A stretch of DNA of 33,630 nucleotides from the NCBI RefSeq assembly GCF_042432905.1, contig NZ_JBHLWI010000023.1:1-33630 (forward strand), given 5' to 3'. The stretch's first letter is position 1. Every line of letters begins with the position of its first letter. The stretch is from Fontibacter flavus (GTDB taxonomy: Bacteria > Bacteroidota > Bacteroidia > Cytophagales > Cyclobacteriaceae). The position numbers and the translations under genes were made by a program. Below, piece by piece: positions 26,843 to 33,630 of the stretch. The notes below the pieces were generated by a model, which was given only the letters and a program-made list of their open reading frames with translations, was not told where the DNA came from and ran no database searches.

Positions 26843-29800
26843 TTAGTTGAAGATATATCTCAATCCGAACTGCAATCTCCAAACGTCAGCAACGTTTGCA
26901 GTTGGTTGGAAAGAAGAAGAAATCAACTCACTTCCGAAGTTTCTCAATCTGAATTGAGGCTGTCCATCAGCAGTAGTACCTGCTGGAACCAATGGAGAAG
27001 TAGAAGTAGCAAACTGTCCGATACCCCAGCTGTTGTTCAGTAAGTTACCTACGTTCAAGATATCAACTCTGAATTCCAAAGTGTTTTTCTTACCGCTGAT
27101 ATTGGTGAATAATTGCTGAGCTACTGAGAAATCAGCTCTGTAAACCATTGGAAGGAATACAGCACCTCTTTCAGCGATTCTACCTCTGTTTGCACTCAAG
27201 TATTTATCCTGATTGATAAATGCTTCCCAAGCAGTAGCTTGTTGAGCAGCGGTGAAAGTAGTACCTGAAGAAGTAAATTCTTGGAAGTTCATTTCGCCAG
27301 TGTTTCTGTGGATATAAAGAAGGTCGTTAGAGAAACCACCGTCACCATTGAAGTCACCACCGTATACATAGCTGAAGTTACCCAAAGTTCTTCCTTCCCA
27401 GAATAGGGAAACTGAAGTGTTACCGAAGCTGAACAAGTCTTTGTTGTAGCTCAATGCAGCAAATACTCTGTGGCCCATTGTGTTGGCAGAGAAACCTACA
27501 CCTGGATTGTTTGGATTACCTGCATGAGGGTTGTTGTTCCAAGAACCGAAAGCAATTGATCCTGGATCTACAGTGTTTTTAGCTTCACCGTAGCTGTAAG
27601 CAGTTTTTACATAAAGACCGCTAGCAAAAGGTTTTTCCAAGGAAACTGAAGCTACCCAAGAATTACCAACAGCTTGATTGGAAAGGGTTACCGCGTTATC
27701 AATGTTGCCATTGATTCTGGTTGCAGAATTACCGCCAACCCATCTTGGTCTTTGGTCAGGACCATTGAAGTTTCCGTTAGATGGAGCCAAGTTAGCATTA
27801 TAGTAAGCTACACCATTTACATCAGAGTTGTAGATGAATTCAGCTGTACCGATGATACCACCTGGAAGTCTTTGATCCAAAGCAATGTTGGTTCTCCAGA
27901 TCTGAGGGAATTTGAAATCAGGTTCAGTCAAGGCCAATTCATAGTTAGCTGCAGGAGCTCCTGATACAGTACTTGGCTTATAAGCATCTGGATTTGGGTT
28001 GAATGGTCTTGCAGTAGTGTTGTCCAATCTGTCAAAACCAGTCAAGATACCGTTATTACCCACTTGGTTGGAGATCCATACATAAGCTGGACGGCCGGTG
28101 AAGATACCGGAACCACCACGAAGCTGAGTAGTTCTGTCACCGGAGATATCCCAGTTGAAACCAACTCTTGGGGACCAAAGGATGTTAGGATCAGGCAATT
28201 TGTCAGTTCTGAAGTTAACAGTTTCTCCAGCTGGATTTCTGAAGTTCAATCTTTCTACTTCTTGGTTTCTGAAACCTGTCTCAGAGAAGAAAGGAACATC
28301 GATTCTCAAACCTACAGTAAAGCTCAATTGGTCGTTTACAGTGTAATCGTTCTGACCATAGATACCAGCGTAGTTCACTTTCAATGGCTGAACCGGCTTA
28401 GTTTGTCCAGGGATATTGGAATATCTTACCTGGAATCTTCTCAATTCAACAGTAGAAGCAGTGTTATTCAAGAATGCATTGGCATCTGAATAGAAGTCTT
28501 CCAAGGAGTTGTACACATAAGCAGATTGTGAACCTGGGAAGAATACGTTTTCAGACTGATAGTTTTCGTAGCTGAAACCAAAAGTCCAGGCACTTTTGCC
28601 TTTGAAAATCTGAAGGTTGTTCTGGATTTGGAAAGTCTTATATCTCAATTCGTTGTTTGGCGTAAATGGCTCAAAACCGAAAGTAGTGTAAGTAGCTCCA
28701 TCTTTTAGGATATCAACCATTGGGAAGAAAGAGCCTCTTGAGTCACGGCTTTCATCCTGATAAGTATAACCGATAATCAAGTTATTGGTCATGTTTTCTC
28801 TCAATCTGGAGTTCAATTCACCCACAATGGATCTGATGTTTTCCAAGATGATATAGTTGGAGTTTTGGAAGTTCAAACCATTGATGTTTGTTCTTCTGTT
28901 ACCGAAACCAAGAGAAGAAGAGTTAGACAACAATACATCTGTATTAGAATCCAAGTGGTTGTATCTTACGCTTAATTTGTTCTTGTCATTGATGTTATAA
29001 TCCAATTTCACCAAGAACTTGGTAGCAGCAGTATTATGGTCATAATTTTGGTAAGGTCCTGTCTCATAATTGAAGTTTGTTCTCAAGAAGCTGCTCAATT
29101 GATCAAGGTCAGAAGCCAATACTCTGGTTACGTTACCGCCAGCTTGCTCATTGCCATTGTTGGCTCTGAAAGTTGTACCTGGCTCAGTCAGGTTTTCATC
29201 TTCAAAAGAAGCGAAGAAGAACAATTTATCTTTGATGATTGGACCACCAACACGGAAACCGATTTGTCCGTATTTGAATTCTCCTGGATTGAAATCTCTG
29301 TCACCAGCTTTTGTACCTACGTTGTTTTGGTTTCTCCACAGGTAGTAAGCAGAACCTGAGAATTCGTTTGTACCGGATCTGGTTACTGTGTTTACACCTG
29401 CACCAGTAAAGTTACCTTGTCTTACGTCATAAGGAGCAACGTTTACAGAGATTTGCTCAATCGCATCTAAGGATATTGGAGATACACCAGTTCTGTCACC
29501 AGGCTGGCTACCCAAACCAAATGAGTTGTTGAAGTAAGAACCGTCAACAGTGATGTTGTTCAATCTTGAATCCTGACCAGCGAAAGAGTTACCGCTTGCC
29601 TGAGGAGTCAATCTAGTGAAATCATCAATTCTTCTGGAAATAGTTGGGAGTCTGCTCAACTGATCATTACCGATAGCTGTTGTAGCACCAGTTCTATCAG
29701 AGGAGAAAACAGCGTTTTTCTCTCCGGTTACTACAACTTCAGCCAATTCAGCATCACCGTCTCTCATCACAACGTTTACGTTGGCAGCAACACCTAAGCT

Positions 29801-30100
29801 TAGGTAGATGTTTTCAACAGATTGTGATTCAAAACCAATGAAAGATACTGTAACTGTGTAAGGTCCACCAACCCTCATACCCGGGATGGTATATCTACCT
29901 TCAATATTAGTCACAGCACCATACCTTGTTCCTGAAGGTACGTGAGTGGCCACCACATTAGCACCAGGAAGGGTTTCCCCGGTATTGTCAGTTACCCTAC
30001 CAGTCATACTGGAAGTGGTTACCCCTTGCGAAAACGCCATGCTTGTTACAAAAACCAGCATTAAGGCCGCAAAAAGACTCTTTAGTAAAGATTGCCTCAT
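26843..30100 (-). CDS. Oar-like TonB-dependent outer-membrane receptor
   Basis: 1,085 residues from the ATG at 30100. The longer frame starting at 30160 is rejected because its ATG sits at the candidate -7 box, before any likely transcript start, and the signal peptide (MRQSLLKSLFAALML, cleaved near AFSQ) begins at the inner ATG. A carboxypeptidase-regulatory-like domain (about 28-110, with ETLPGANVVAT) precedes the plug (DAIEQISVNVAPYDVRQGNF) and a large barrel ending WRLQFGLRYIFN. No SusD partner is adjacent, which separates it from SusC proteins and matches Oar (adhesion or protein-uptake receptor family). Codon choice is strongly biased (AAC, GGT, TTC, AGA), unlike neighbouring genes, suggesting very high expression. 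Ligand unknown. Confidence 0.93.
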   Translation of the reverse strand: MRQSLLKSLFAALMLVFVTSMAFSQGVTTSSMTGRVTDNTGETLPGANVVATHVPSGTRYGAVTNIEGRYTIPGMRVGGPYTVTVSFIGFESQSVENIYLSLGVAANVNVVMRDGDAELAEVVVTGEKNAVFSSDRTGATTAIGNDQLSRLPTISRRIDDFTRLTPQASGNSFAGQDSRLNNITVDGSYFNNSFGLGSQPGDRTGVSPISLDAIEQISVNVAPYDVRQGNFTGAGVNTVTRSGTNEFSGSAYYLWRNQNNVGTKAGDRDFNPGEFKYGQIGFRVGGPIIKDKLFFFASFEDENLTEPGTTFRANNGNEQAGGNVTRVLASDLDQLSSFLRTNFNYETGPYQNYDHNTAATKFLVKLDYNINDKNKLSVRYNHLDSNTDVLLSNSSSLGFGNRRTNINGLNFQNSNYIILENIRSIVGELNSRLRENMTNNLIIGYTYQDESRDSRGSFFPMVDILKDGATYTTFGFEPFTPNNELRYKTFQIQNNLQIFKGKSAWTFGFSYENYQSENVFFPGSQSAYVYNSLEDFYSDANAFLNNTASTVELRRFQVRYSNIPGQTKPVQPLKVNYAGIYGQNDYTVNDQLSFTVGLRIDVPFFSETGFRNQEVERLNFRNPAGETVNFRTDKLPDPNILWSPRVGFNWDISGDRTTQLRGGSGIFTGRPAYVWISNQVGNNGILTGFDRLDNTTARPFNPNPDAYKPSTVSGAPAANYELALTEPDFKFPQIWRTNIALDQRLPGGIIGTAEFIYNSDVNGVAYYNANLAPSNGNFNGPDQRPRWVGGNSATRINGNIDNAVTLSNQAVGNSWVASVSLEKPFASGLYVKTAYSYGEAKNTVDPGSIAFGSWNNNPHAGNPNNPGVGFSANTMGHRVFAALSYNKDLFSFGNTSVSLFWEGRTLGNFSYVYGGDFNGDGGFSNDLLYIHRNTGEMNFQEFTSSGTTFTAAQQATAWEAFINQDKYLSANRGRIAERGAVFLPMVYRADFSVAQQLFTNISGKKNTLEFRVDILNVGNLLNNSWGIGQFATSTSPLVPAGTTADGQPQFRLRNFGSELISSSFQPTANVADVWRLQFGLRYIFN

Positions 30101-30460
30101 AATTTTGTTTTTTTGTGGAAAATTGAAATTGTTATACGACTTAGTTTTTTCTTTCCGCATACAAAGGTATGCGAGATAGTCAAGTTTTTTTTTTAGTTAT
30201 TGTTAAGTTTTAACATTTATTCACAAGTTTACTTAACAATTTCTTAACATTGAAAAAAGAATGAAATTTTATTTTTGGTGATTTTTTATGGTTTCAATCG
30301 TTTGCATACAGGAAATTCTTTCAAAAAATTGTTTTTAATTTTCCTGTGCCATTTTTGTGTTAAGAAATCTTTATCCAAATGTTAAGACCAAACTTTGTGT
30401 AAAAACCTCCCAAAATGGTAGATATTCTCCCTATATTTAGCAATGAAAAAACTGTGGTAG
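30101..30460. other. 360-bp divergent intergenic region with regulatory-looking sequence
   Basis: No coding frame is evident. It holds the candidate Oar promoter and palindrome near 30156-30173 and six copies of TTAACA or its complement TGTTAA (at 30201, 30210, 30233, 30244, 30358 and 30380). A perfect 10-bp inverted repeat is also present (ATTGTTAAGT at 30199-30208, ACTTAACAAT at 30231-30240). The rest is very AT-rich. The YhhN gene diverges from its right edge. Confidence 0.7.
30156..30173 (-). promoter_or_regulatory. -7 box embedded in a perfect palindrome, Oar-like gene
   Basis: On the minus strand TACCTTTG (30169-30162) matches the TAnnTTTG consensus, about 60 bases before the ATG at 30100. 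It is embedded in a perfect 7-bp inverted repeat, CGCATAC - 4 bases - GTATGCG (30156-30173). No TTG element is seen at the usual distance. The overlap suggests an operator, though a regulator has not been identified. Confidence 0.45.
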
Positions 30461-31141
30461 ATGAAAAATAGAAATATAATTTGGCTATATCTGTTCTTCC
30501 TGGTCGCTGTCATGGACCTATTATTTACAGCAAATGGAGAATCTGAAATGAGGATGTATTCCAAACCTTTAATTATACCGACATTATGGGCCTATTTTAT
30601 TTTTTCCAGTAAAGCATTAAAAGGAACTCTAATCCGGAAGGCTATTTCAGCAGCTTTGATATTTTCTTGGTTGGGCGATGTGCTCCTCATGTTTCCAAAT
30701 CTGTTCCTTTATGGATTGGGAGCCTTCTTAATGGCTCATATTTCTTACATCGCAGGATTCAAAGTGGCGCAAACCAATCCTTTTGCAATTGGGCAAGTCA
30801 ATTTTATCAGACTCTTTTTCTTGAATTTGCCTATTTATATCTTGGCCGCTGTCTCCTATTTTCTGATCAGAGGAGGTCTAGGGGACCTCAAAATCCCTGT
30901 CATTATCTACCTGATTGTGATTGTCATGATGGCCACTACAGCGAGGGAAAGATTCAAGAAAACAAATAGTGTAAGTTTTTGGCAGGTAATGATCGGAGCA
31001 GGACTTTTTATGATCTCTGATAGCATCCTGGCAATCAATATGTTTTTCAAATCATTCCCCGAAGCGGGCATCCTGGTAATGGGGACTTATATTATTGCGC
31101 AGTTTCTAATTGTACGAGGAATCATGGCCCATGCACAATGA
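30461..31141 (+). CDS. YhhN-family membrane protein (lysoplasmalogenase-like)
   Basis: 226 residues, strongly hydrophobic, with about seven or eight transmembrane segments. Family motifs include SWLGDVLLM (about 68-76), GAFLMAHISYI (about 87-97) and GAGLFMISDSILAIN (about 183-197), with the conserved Asp residues in GD and SDS. Eukaryotic relatives (TMEM86) hydrolyse lysoplasmalogens; many bacteria with YhhN make no plasmalogens, so the bacterial substrate is uncertain. It diverges from the Oar gene and stands alone. Confidence 0.88.
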   Translation: MKNRNIIWLYLFFLVAVMDLLFTANGESEMRMYSKPLIIPTLWAYFIFSSKALKGTLIRKAISAALIFSWLGDVLLMFPNLFLYGLGAFLMAHISYIAGFKVAQTNPFAIGQVNFIRLFFLNLPIYILAAVSYFLIRGGLGDLKIPVIIYLIVIVMMATTARERFKKTNSVSFWQVMIGAGLFMISDSILAINMFFKSFPEAGILVMGTYIIAQFLIVRGIMAHAQ

Positions 31142-31227
31142 ATCTTCTTTTTGGATAATTCAGAAAGGCTTGATCTCACTCTTTAATAATGAGTTTCTGT
31201 TGTGAAGAAGGCAGTGCTTATGGAAGA

Positions 31228-31563
31228 TTAAATTCTCGACATGATATCGGGATAACTGATTCCCATATGGCTGTTGTCATAGACAGCTTGACCACCTTTG
31301 ATGAGGATGATCTGTGGTGATTGGTGATAAACCCCAAATTCCTGAGCAATCTGATTCGATATATCCCTATACCGGATCAAATCCAAAAAATACGGGGTCA
31401 CTTTCTCAAAATCTGCATCTTTCCAATTCCGCATCAATCTGTCAAAGGTCATCCCGCTGATGGAGCATCGGGTGGAATGTTTGAAAATCAGTACAGGTTT
31501 TTCTTCACTTTTTGCTTTGATATCTACTAATTGAGAGGAATTTTCAAGTTTAATCCAGTCCAT
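31228..31563 (-). CDS. ytxJ: YtxJ/BrxC-type monothiol bacilliredoxin
   Basis: 111 residues, cytosolic thioredoxin-like fold. The motif FKHSTRCSIS places the only cysteine at C33, as in the YtxJ (BrxC) family, which reduces mixed disulfides between proteins and bacillithiol. Bacteroidota commonly make bacillithiol, so this fits. No other bacillithiol gene is in the window. It is convergent with the YhhN gene; no clear terminator separates them. Confidence 0.85.
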   Translation of the reverse strand: MDWIKLENSSQLVDIKAKSEEKPVLIFKHSTRCSISGMTFDRLMRNWKDADFEKVTPYFLDLIRYRDISNQIAQEFGVYHQSPQIILIKGGQAVYDNSHMGISYPDIMSRI

Positions 31564-31650
31564 TTCTTAATATTTCTTAATCCTATGGAAAAAGAAATAA
31601 TTTTGGCCTGAAAATAGTTCCCTTTTGGGCTTGCAATAAACAGTTTTCAA

Positions 31651-33063
31651 ATGTCTAAGATTAAAAATAATTCTATATACCTATTTAAGATGCTCTTGTT
31701 GCTGACGCTTTTAGGAGCATGTAAGAGTATCAAACCTGACAGACCTCCTGTGGCTACACAAGAGGATCCGCCAGCTGCCTTGTCACAGGTCAATATCCCG
31801 ATCGTGATTCCTTTGTCCTTTTTGGAGGAGAATCTGAATAAGGATTGGTCGAGTAAATTGTTCGCTGAAAAGGGATTGTCCTTGGGAAGCGGGCTTTTTG
31901 CAGACCTTGACATTGACAGGACAGGTAAAATCTCCCTCCAAGGTGCAGAAAATAATACGATCAAAGTCAGGGTACCGATGAACCTAAAAGGTGACCTCAA
32001 GATAGAAAAGAAGGTTTTTGGACAGGTGCTCTCAACCAATTTTCCTTTCAATGAATCCATGAGCCCTGTGATTTCCTTTATTCCTGAAATTGGTAGAAAC
32101 TGGGACCTCAATATCAAAAACCTCAATATTGACAATTGGGGCAGATCTATGAAGTATAATTTACTTGGGTTTGAGATTGACCTGGATCCTTTGGTCAGGA
32201 ATCAGCTGAAAAGGGTTTTGGACAATCAGCTTTCTGCAGCGAACCTGACACGACTTGATTTTAAGCATATGGCACAGGAAACTTGGGAGGCATTTTCAGA
32301 ACCCTATTCTGTAGAGGAAGAGGGAATGCAGGTGCATTTCTATTCAGTTCCTTCAAGATTAAAGGTCAGTGAAGAAATTACCCTGGACCAAAAGCTGATT
32401 CTGTACTTAGGAATTGAAGGGGAGATGTTTTCCAAAATTGGGAGCAAACCAATGATTGCTCCTTCTGTTTTGCCCAATATCTATTATAATGACAATAAAG
32501 AGAATTTCCTGGATCTCACTATGCCTCTTATTTTAAAGCATGAAGACCTGGATGACTATCTGAACAAAGAGATTTCCGGCAAGCAAATCAGGACGGATAG
32601 CAAAACAGTATTGATTCCATCTAACTTGAAGTCCCAGCAATACGGTGACAAAACCCTGATCGGAATGGACTTCACAGCCATTAGAAATGGGCAAAGTGAA
32701 ATCAAAGGAAAAATGTATTTTGCTGGTATGCCTACTTTTGATATGGATCAGGAAGCCATTAAATTTGAGAATGTAGAATTTGATGTAAAAACCGGCAATT
32801 TACCTGCAAAAATGGGTATCAAGTCTAAACGAAGGAAAATCCAAAGTCAGATCCAAAAGATGGCAACTTTACCTATAGGCAACTTGCTGAAAGAGGCAAG
32901 GTTGGAAATGCAGAAACAGGGATATTTCGAAACAGACTTTGCTACTTTCAGAGTGAAAAACCCAGATTTGCAAGTAGAAGGTATTTATAATACAGCAGAA
33001 GATATTCGTCTTTACCTGCGTACCAAAGGTCAAATGGACGTAAGACTAAAAAATTTCAAATAA
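31651..33063 (+). CDS. DUF4403-family lipoprotein
   Basis: 470 residues. The signal peptide ends in LLGAC (Cys 24). The mature part matches the DUF4403 pattern: NIPIVIPLSFLEENLNK near 48-64, repeated beta-rich segments, and a C-terminal GxLPAKMGIKSKRRKIQSQI stretch. It has no recognisable catalytic motif. It is anchored in an envelope membrane with unknown function. It is transcribed toward the DUF2179 gene 87 bp downstream and may share a transcript. Confidence 0.85.
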   Translation: MSKIKNNSIYLFKMLLLLTLLGACKSIKPDRPPVATQEDPPAALSQVNIPIVIPLSFLEENLNKDWSSKLFAEKGLSLGSGLFADLDIDRTGKISLQGAENNTIKVRVPMNLKGDLKIEKKVFGQVLSTNFPFNESMSPVISFIPEIGRNWDLNIKNLNIDNWGRSMKYNLLGFEIDLDPLVRNQLKRVLDNQLSAANLTRLDFKHMAQETWEAFSEPYSVEEEGMQVHFYSVPSRLKVSEEITLDQKLILYLGIEGEMFSKIGSKPMIAPSVLPNIYYNDNKENFLDLTMPLILKHEDLDDYLNKEISGKQIRTDSKTVLIPSNLKSQQYGDKTLIGMDFTAIRNGQSEIKGKMYFAGMPTFDMDQEAIKFENVEFDVKTGNLPAKMGIKSKRRKIQSQIQKMATLPIGNLLKEARLEMQKQGYFETDFATFRVKNPDLQVEGIYNTAEDIRLYLRTKGQMDVRLKNFK

Positions 33064-33126
33064 TTAACAAAAAATTATTTTCAGAATCTTATTTGGTTTC
33101 AAATAGGGAATGGTTTTTGAAGCCAT

Positions 33127-33134
33127 TAAATTTG
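33127..33134 (+). promoter_or_regulatory. Candidate -7 box (TAAATTTG) before the DUF2179 gene
   Basis: TAAATTTG fits TAnnTTTG but lies only 16 bases before the ATG at 33151, giving a very short leader, and no TTG lies at the usual spacing. Weak call. Confidence 0.25.
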
Positions 33135-33150
33135 TAAAAAAAATCAAGTC

Positions 33151-33630
33151 ATGCAGGATTATTTTCTGAATTTAGGTGTGCCAAAAGAAGTATTTGACTT
33201 CGCTGTCATGCCATTGTTGATCTTCTTTGCCAGGGTAATGGATGTGTCTATCAATACCTTGAGGATTATGTTTGTCCTCAACGGCAAAAAGAAGATTGCA
33301 CCGATATTGGGTTTCTTTGAAGCCATGATATGGTTATTGGCTATAGGCCAGATATTTCAAAACATCAATAATCCCATGTCCTACGTAGGATATGCCGGTG
33401 GTTTTGCCATGGGAACATTCGTAGGGATGACCATTGAGGAAAAATTGGCTCTTGGACGTGTGCTGGTAAGGGTAATTACACCTACTCCTATGCCTGAATT
33501 GATTGAGTATATGAAAGAGAAAAATTTCAGGTTTACCAATGTGGGCGCAGAAGGAAGATTTGGCAAAGTCAACTTGCTATTTACCGTCATGAAACGAGAG
33601 GACCTACAGGCTTATATCGAAAAAGTAAAG
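33151..33630 (+). CDS. DUF2179/DUF5698 (UPF0316) membrane protein, 3'-truncated by the window
   Basis: 160 codons without a stop, running off the end. The start MQDYFLNLGV is followed by three transmembrane segments (about 17-110), including PLLIFFARVMDVSINTLRIM, a hallmark of the DUF5698 membrane domain. Then comes the beginning of the soluble DUF2179 domain (about 111 onward: RVLVRVITPTPMPELIEYMK and FTVMKREDLQAY). DUF2179 adopts a PII-like fold in known structures; function is not established. Complete members are about 180-200 residues, so only a short tail is missing. The opposite-strand frame over it is a shadow. Confidence 0.88.
   Translation, partial: MQDYFLNLGVPKEVFDFAVMPLLIFFARVMDVSINTLRIMFVLNGKKKIAPILGFFEAMIWLLAIGQIFQNINNPMSYVGYAGGFAMGTFVGMTIEEKLALGRVLVRVITPTPMPELIEYMKEKNFRFTNVGAEGRFGKVNLLFTVMKREDLQAYIEKVK

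Noticed and set aside
27674..29359. Several 60-140 codon plus-strand frames over the Oar-like gene
   Set aside because: They are antisense shadows produced by the extreme codon bias of that gene.
30101..30160. N-terminal extension of the Oar-like receptor from the ATG at 30160
   Set aside because: The extra 20 residues are polar and precede a normal signal peptide; the upstream ATG touches the candidate -7 box, so it would lie before the transcript start.
1..33630. CRISPR arrays, tRNA or rRNA genes, transposases, phage genes
   Set aside because: No spaced direct repeats, cloverleaf-like sequences, rRNA segments or mobile-element proteins were seen on either strand.

Overview
The window looks like chromosomal DNA of a Bacteroidota member, most likely order Cytophagales (Cyclobacteriaceae or Algoriphagus type). 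The support is a SusC/SusD pair with its ECF sigma/FecR cassette, a type IX secretion C-terminal domain, an Oar-like TonB receptor, a YtxJ bacilliredoxin, moderate to low GC, weak Shine-Dalgarno sequences and TAnnTTTG-type -7 boxes. The family assignment comes from gene content, not from a database search. I saw no rRNA, tRNA, CRISPR array or insertion sequence.

Layout. 126-4386 (minus strand): a Cys/Met-metabolism PLP enzyme and a large secreted Asp-box propeller protein with three PKD-like domains and a T9SS tail. 4564-5217 (plus): a haem-motif DUF3365 lipoprotein. 5398-12654 (plus): an ECF sigma factor, a FecR anti-sigma, an STN-containing SusC transducer and a SusD lipoprotein, closed by a strong terminator at 12677-12724. 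The SusC gene is split by one in-frame TAA at 9968-9970. 12747-21812 (plus): a tightly packed run of envelope or exported proteins: FG-GAP/ASPIC-UnbV lipoprotein, vanadium-haloperoxidase-like lipoprotein, SUMF1-fold protein without the catalytic cysteines, Tat-exported Gfo/Idh/MocA oxidoreductase, Tat-exported TIM-barrel isomerase and an Asp-box lipoprotein. 21983-22723 (plus): a stand-alone HisA-like protein whose first-strand catalytic Asp is Trp. 22790-30100 (minus): class-A beta-lactamase-like serine hydrolase, AONS-like PLP enzyme, Tat-exported metallophosphoesterase and a large Oar-like receptor with biased codon use. 30461-33630: YhhN membrane protein, YtxJ bacilliredoxin (minus), DUF4403 lipoprotein and the 5' part of a DUF2179/DUF5698 membrane protein running off the window.

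How the parts may work together. The sigma/FecR/STN-SusC arrangement is a classic cell-surface signalling set that senses and imports a glycan or other large ligand with SusD. The genes just downstream could process the ligand at the cell surface (haloperoxidase-like and FG-GAP proteins) and in the periplasm (oxidoreductase plus isomerase). The nonsense codon in susC would disable import, so the locus may be freshly decaying or the base may be an error. The most unusual items are the susC stop, the HisA D-to-W paralog, the haloperoxidase-centred gene set, two strong stem-loops in the susC leader, and a palindrome on the -7 box of the Oar gene with a cluster of TTAACA hexamers upstream.
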